From the NCBI GenBank assembly GCA_028288905.1, contig JAQGHJ010000732.1, positions 1 to 6,401 on the forward strand: a stretch of 6,401 nt of DNA, in the 5' to 3' direction. Position 1 is the first letter of the stretch; every line of letters starts with the position of its first letter. Source of the DNA: Phycisphaerales bacterium (GTDB lineage: Bacteria > Planctomycetota > Phycisphaerae > Tepidisphaerales > Tepidisphaeraceae). The position numbers were made by a program, and so were the translations under genes. Under the pieces are notes generated by a model. The model made no database searches, had not been told where the DNA came from, and was given only the letters and a program-made list of their open reading frames with translations. This document shows, piece after piece, positions 4,520 through 6,401 of the stretch.

Positions 4520-6401
4520 TTAGCCCGATTGGGCGGCCGTCGTGCGGGTGGGGGCCGTGGCCGGGACAGTCGGGCCTACGGTGGGACCGGTTTCGCCGTC
4601 CGCCCGCCGTGTCGGCGTTGGCCGCAGCGCCCGGCTCGCGAGCCCCAGCGCGCTCGCCGTCCACACGAGCGGGTACAGCCGCTCCCAGTACCACAACTTG
4701 GCGAAGTAGAACCCGACCGGCGTGGGAGGGAACTCCGTCCCCCGTCGGGTGCGTTCGACCAGCCAAGCGACGCCACGCTCCGCGGCCGTTCGCAGGTCGT
4801 CTACCGGAAGCTGGTCCCGACGATCTGAATGCTGCCCCTCCGCGAGCAGGTCGGCGATCGCCTCGACCGCCAGCGCCGTCTCCTCAATGCTCGGCGGCGC
4901 GCCCGGGCCGCCGCCCCACCCGCCGTCCGGCCGCTCGGCGGCCAACAGCCAGTCGAGTGCCGGCCGGACGCCGCCGATGGCTCCCAGCCCGTCGGTATGC
5001 CGCAGCACCCGCGTGGTGCCGTACACCGGGTTCTCGTCGTCGTCGACATGCTGGTTGCCGAACCAGAGCGGCGTCCACGATCCGTCGGCGCGGCGGGTGC
5101 GGTCCAAGTAGGCGGCGGCGGCGGTGGACGCGACGTGGACGCGCTTCCGCAGGGCGGGCGCGAGGTCGTCACACCACGCCGCCCAAGCCCGGCCCGCGTG
5201 GGCCGTCAGGTCTTGGCTGCTCTTGTCGAACGGCAGCGTTCCCCAGCCCTTGCAGAACGTCGGGATGCCGCCGTCGCGGTTTTGTAAGCCTAGCAGCCAC
5301 TTCACCCCCAGCGCGGCCGCGTCGCGGACGCGGGCGTCGGTGCGTTCTTCGCCAGCGGCCGGGCCGAGGTGCTTCAAGGCCAGTAGCGCCCCGGGCGTGT
5401 CGTCGGCGTCCGGGACGCCGCCGGGCAGGTCGGTCCACGCCCACCCGCCGGGGTCGGCCAGCGTGTACGGGTGCTCAATCCGGTACTGCTGGCCGAGCAG
5501 CCAATCGCGGATCGGCTTGCGGTCGGGCTCGGGCAGCACCTCGGCGTACCGCGGGTGGTTCGCCAGCGCGTTGACGGCCAACGTCGTGACCCACGTCGCC
5601 AGGTTCGTGTCGATCGGCCAGCTGCCGTCCTCGCGGACACCGCGGATCAGGAACTCCGCCCCCTTCGCGACGACCGGGTGGTTCGGCTCCCCGGCGGCCG
5701 CGAGGCTCATCAGCACGAAACTCGTGAGCGGGGCCGCCTCAAGGTACCCGCCGCTGGTCGGCTGGATGCGGCCGAGCAGCTTCAGCGTTCGGGCGCGGGC
5801 GAGGTTGCGGAGGGTGCGGGCGTAGGCGTTGGCGCTCGGGCGCTTGGCGTGGTGGACCTGGCCGATCGCGATCAGGGCCGGCAGCGCGTAGCTGACGACC
5901 GGCAGCTTGAGCCACTTGAACGCCCGCTGGGGGAACGCGGCCAGCTCGAACGGCAGCGGCGGGACGAGGTCCCACGCGGTCGGCCCGAGCCCGAGCCGGC
6001 CGGCCAGCGCCATCATCGTCAGGATCGGGACGGAGAACGTGTGGTCCGCCCCGTACCGGGCCGTGACGGCGGCGGCGAGCTTCGTCGGGTCGAGCGTGCC
6101 GACCGTCTCGATCAGCCACCGCTCGGCCGCCCGCAGCGTGGCGTCGTACGCCCCGGCCGCCCAGTTCTCGTCGGCGACGAACGCGGCCCAGCACAGGCAG
6201 GTCGTGCTGATGTTGCTGAACGACTTCGTCGTGTCGCCCCACCCGCCGTCGGCGTTCTGGTTCAGGGCGAGCCACCCGAGCCCCCGGCGGACGAGCCGGC
6301 CGACCGTCGCGGCGAACGCCGGGTCGAGCGCCGCCGGTTCGACTCCGGGGCCGTCGGCGGACCCGCCGGCACCCGACCCGCGGGCCTCGACCACCTGGCT
6401 C
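4520..6401 (-). CDS. Squalene-hopene cyclase-like class II triterpene cyclase, 5' end probably cut
   Basis: Likely a protonation-initiated cyclase that folds squalene or a related isoprenoid into hopanoid-type rings at the membrane. Residues are counted from the GTG at 6394. QW-type repeats occur at QNADGGWG (46-53), REDGSWP (254-260), QNRDGG (371-376), RADGSW (435-440) and RPDGGWGG (488-495). The catalytic DXDD motif appears as VPDADDTPG (327-335); Asp331 corresponds to the acidic Asp376 of the Alicyclobacillus enzyme. FDKSSQDLTAHA (389-400), YGTTRVL (458-464) and GFYFAKLWYWERLYPLVW (561-578) also align with that family. The usual His451 segment is shortened with no clear equivalent, and Pro replaces the Ala after DXDDT. 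The visible 624 codons are close to the usual 630 or so. The frame stays open to the window edge (Ser-Gln precede the GTG), so the true start may lie outside. The tail after about 590 is Thr/Pro/Ala-rich. The family is secure; substrate and product are not. Confidence 0.9.
   Translation of the reverse strand, partial: SQVVEARGSGAGGSADGPGVEPAALDPAFAATVGRLVRRGLGWLALNQNADGGWGDTTKSFSNISTTCLCWAAFVADENWAAGAYDATLRAAERWLIETVGTLDPTKLAAAVTARYGADHTFSVPILTMMALAGRLGLGPTAWDLVPPLPFELAAFPQRAFKWLKLPVVSYALPALIAIGQVHHAKRPSANAYARTLRNLARARTLKLLGRIQPTSGGYLEAAPLTSFVLMSLAAAGEPNHPVVAKGAEFLIRGVREDGSWPIDTNLATWVTTLAVNALANHPRYAEVLPEPDRKPIRDWLLGQQYRIEHPYTLADPGGWAWTDLPGGVPDADDTPGALLALKHLGPAAGEERTDARVRDAAALGVKWLLGLQNRDGGIPTFCKGWGTLPFDKSSQDLTAHAGRAWAAWCDDLAPALRKRVHVASTAAAAYLDRTRRADGSWTPLWFGNQHVDDDENPVYGTTRVLRHTDGLGAIGGVRPALDWLLAAERPDGGWGGGPGAPPSIEETALAVEAIADLLAEGQHSDRRDQLPVDDLRTAAERGVAWLVERTRRGTEFPPTPVGFYFAKLWYWERLYPLVWTASALGLASRALRPTPTRRADGETGPTVGPTVPATAPTRTTAAQSG

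Noticed and set aside
4609..5574. Plus-strand open frame of 321 codons
   Set aside because: Antisense shadow of the cyclase gene with an Arg/Pro/Ala-rich, domain-free translation.
1..6401. Three same-strand genes as one operon or one new system
   Set aside because: Spacers of 507 and 443 bases, promoter-like sequences before two genes, and unrelated functions argue for separate units.

Overview
The window is GC-rich DNA with three genes, all on the minus strand. It most likely comes from a Planctomycetota bacterium of the Gemmata type. The grounds are the strong G/C preference at third codon positions, a sigma factor with extra N-terminal helix-turn-helix modules, a divergent squalene-hopene-cyclase-like protein, an inverted pair of the interspersed repeat that reads 'HPERSEGP' when translated, and start codons without Shine-Dalgarno sequences. 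The taxonomy is inference, because no rRNA or other marker gene is present.

Layout in transcription order, right to left. (1) 6401-4520: a class II terpene cyclase of the squalene-hopene cyclase family, with a DADDT motif and QW-type repeats, probably cut at its 5' end by the window edge. (2) 4519-4013: about 0.5 kb without a convincing gene. It is visibly less GC-rich than its flanks and holds several small dyads plus a strong sigma70-like promoter for the next gene. (3) 4012-2345: a sigma-70 family factor of about 555 aa, with regions 1.2, 2 and 4 behind a long N-terminal half containing a MerR-like helix-turn-helix and two further helix-turn-helix-like segments. Several promoter-contacting residues differ from the housekeeping consensus. 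(4) 2344-1902: a 443-base spacer with a 211-bp element bounded by 54-bp inverted repeats, then a promoter-like sequence close to the next start. (5) 1901-1: a divergent transketolase, cut at its 3' end, whose thiamine diphosphate motif and catalytic Glu/His residues can be identified.

The genes are separated by spacers of 507 and 443 bases, and the last two each have a promoter-like sequence against the start codon. They look like three separate transcription units rather than an operon. They represent triterpenoid (membrane lipid) synthesis, transcription control and pentose-phosphate carbon metabolism. Nothing in the sequence ties them into one pathway, and I see no defence system, CRISPR array, prophage, tRNA or rRNA. 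The points most worth a second look are the altered sigma factor with its probable leaderless promoter, the unusual cyclase active site, and the inverted-repeat element.
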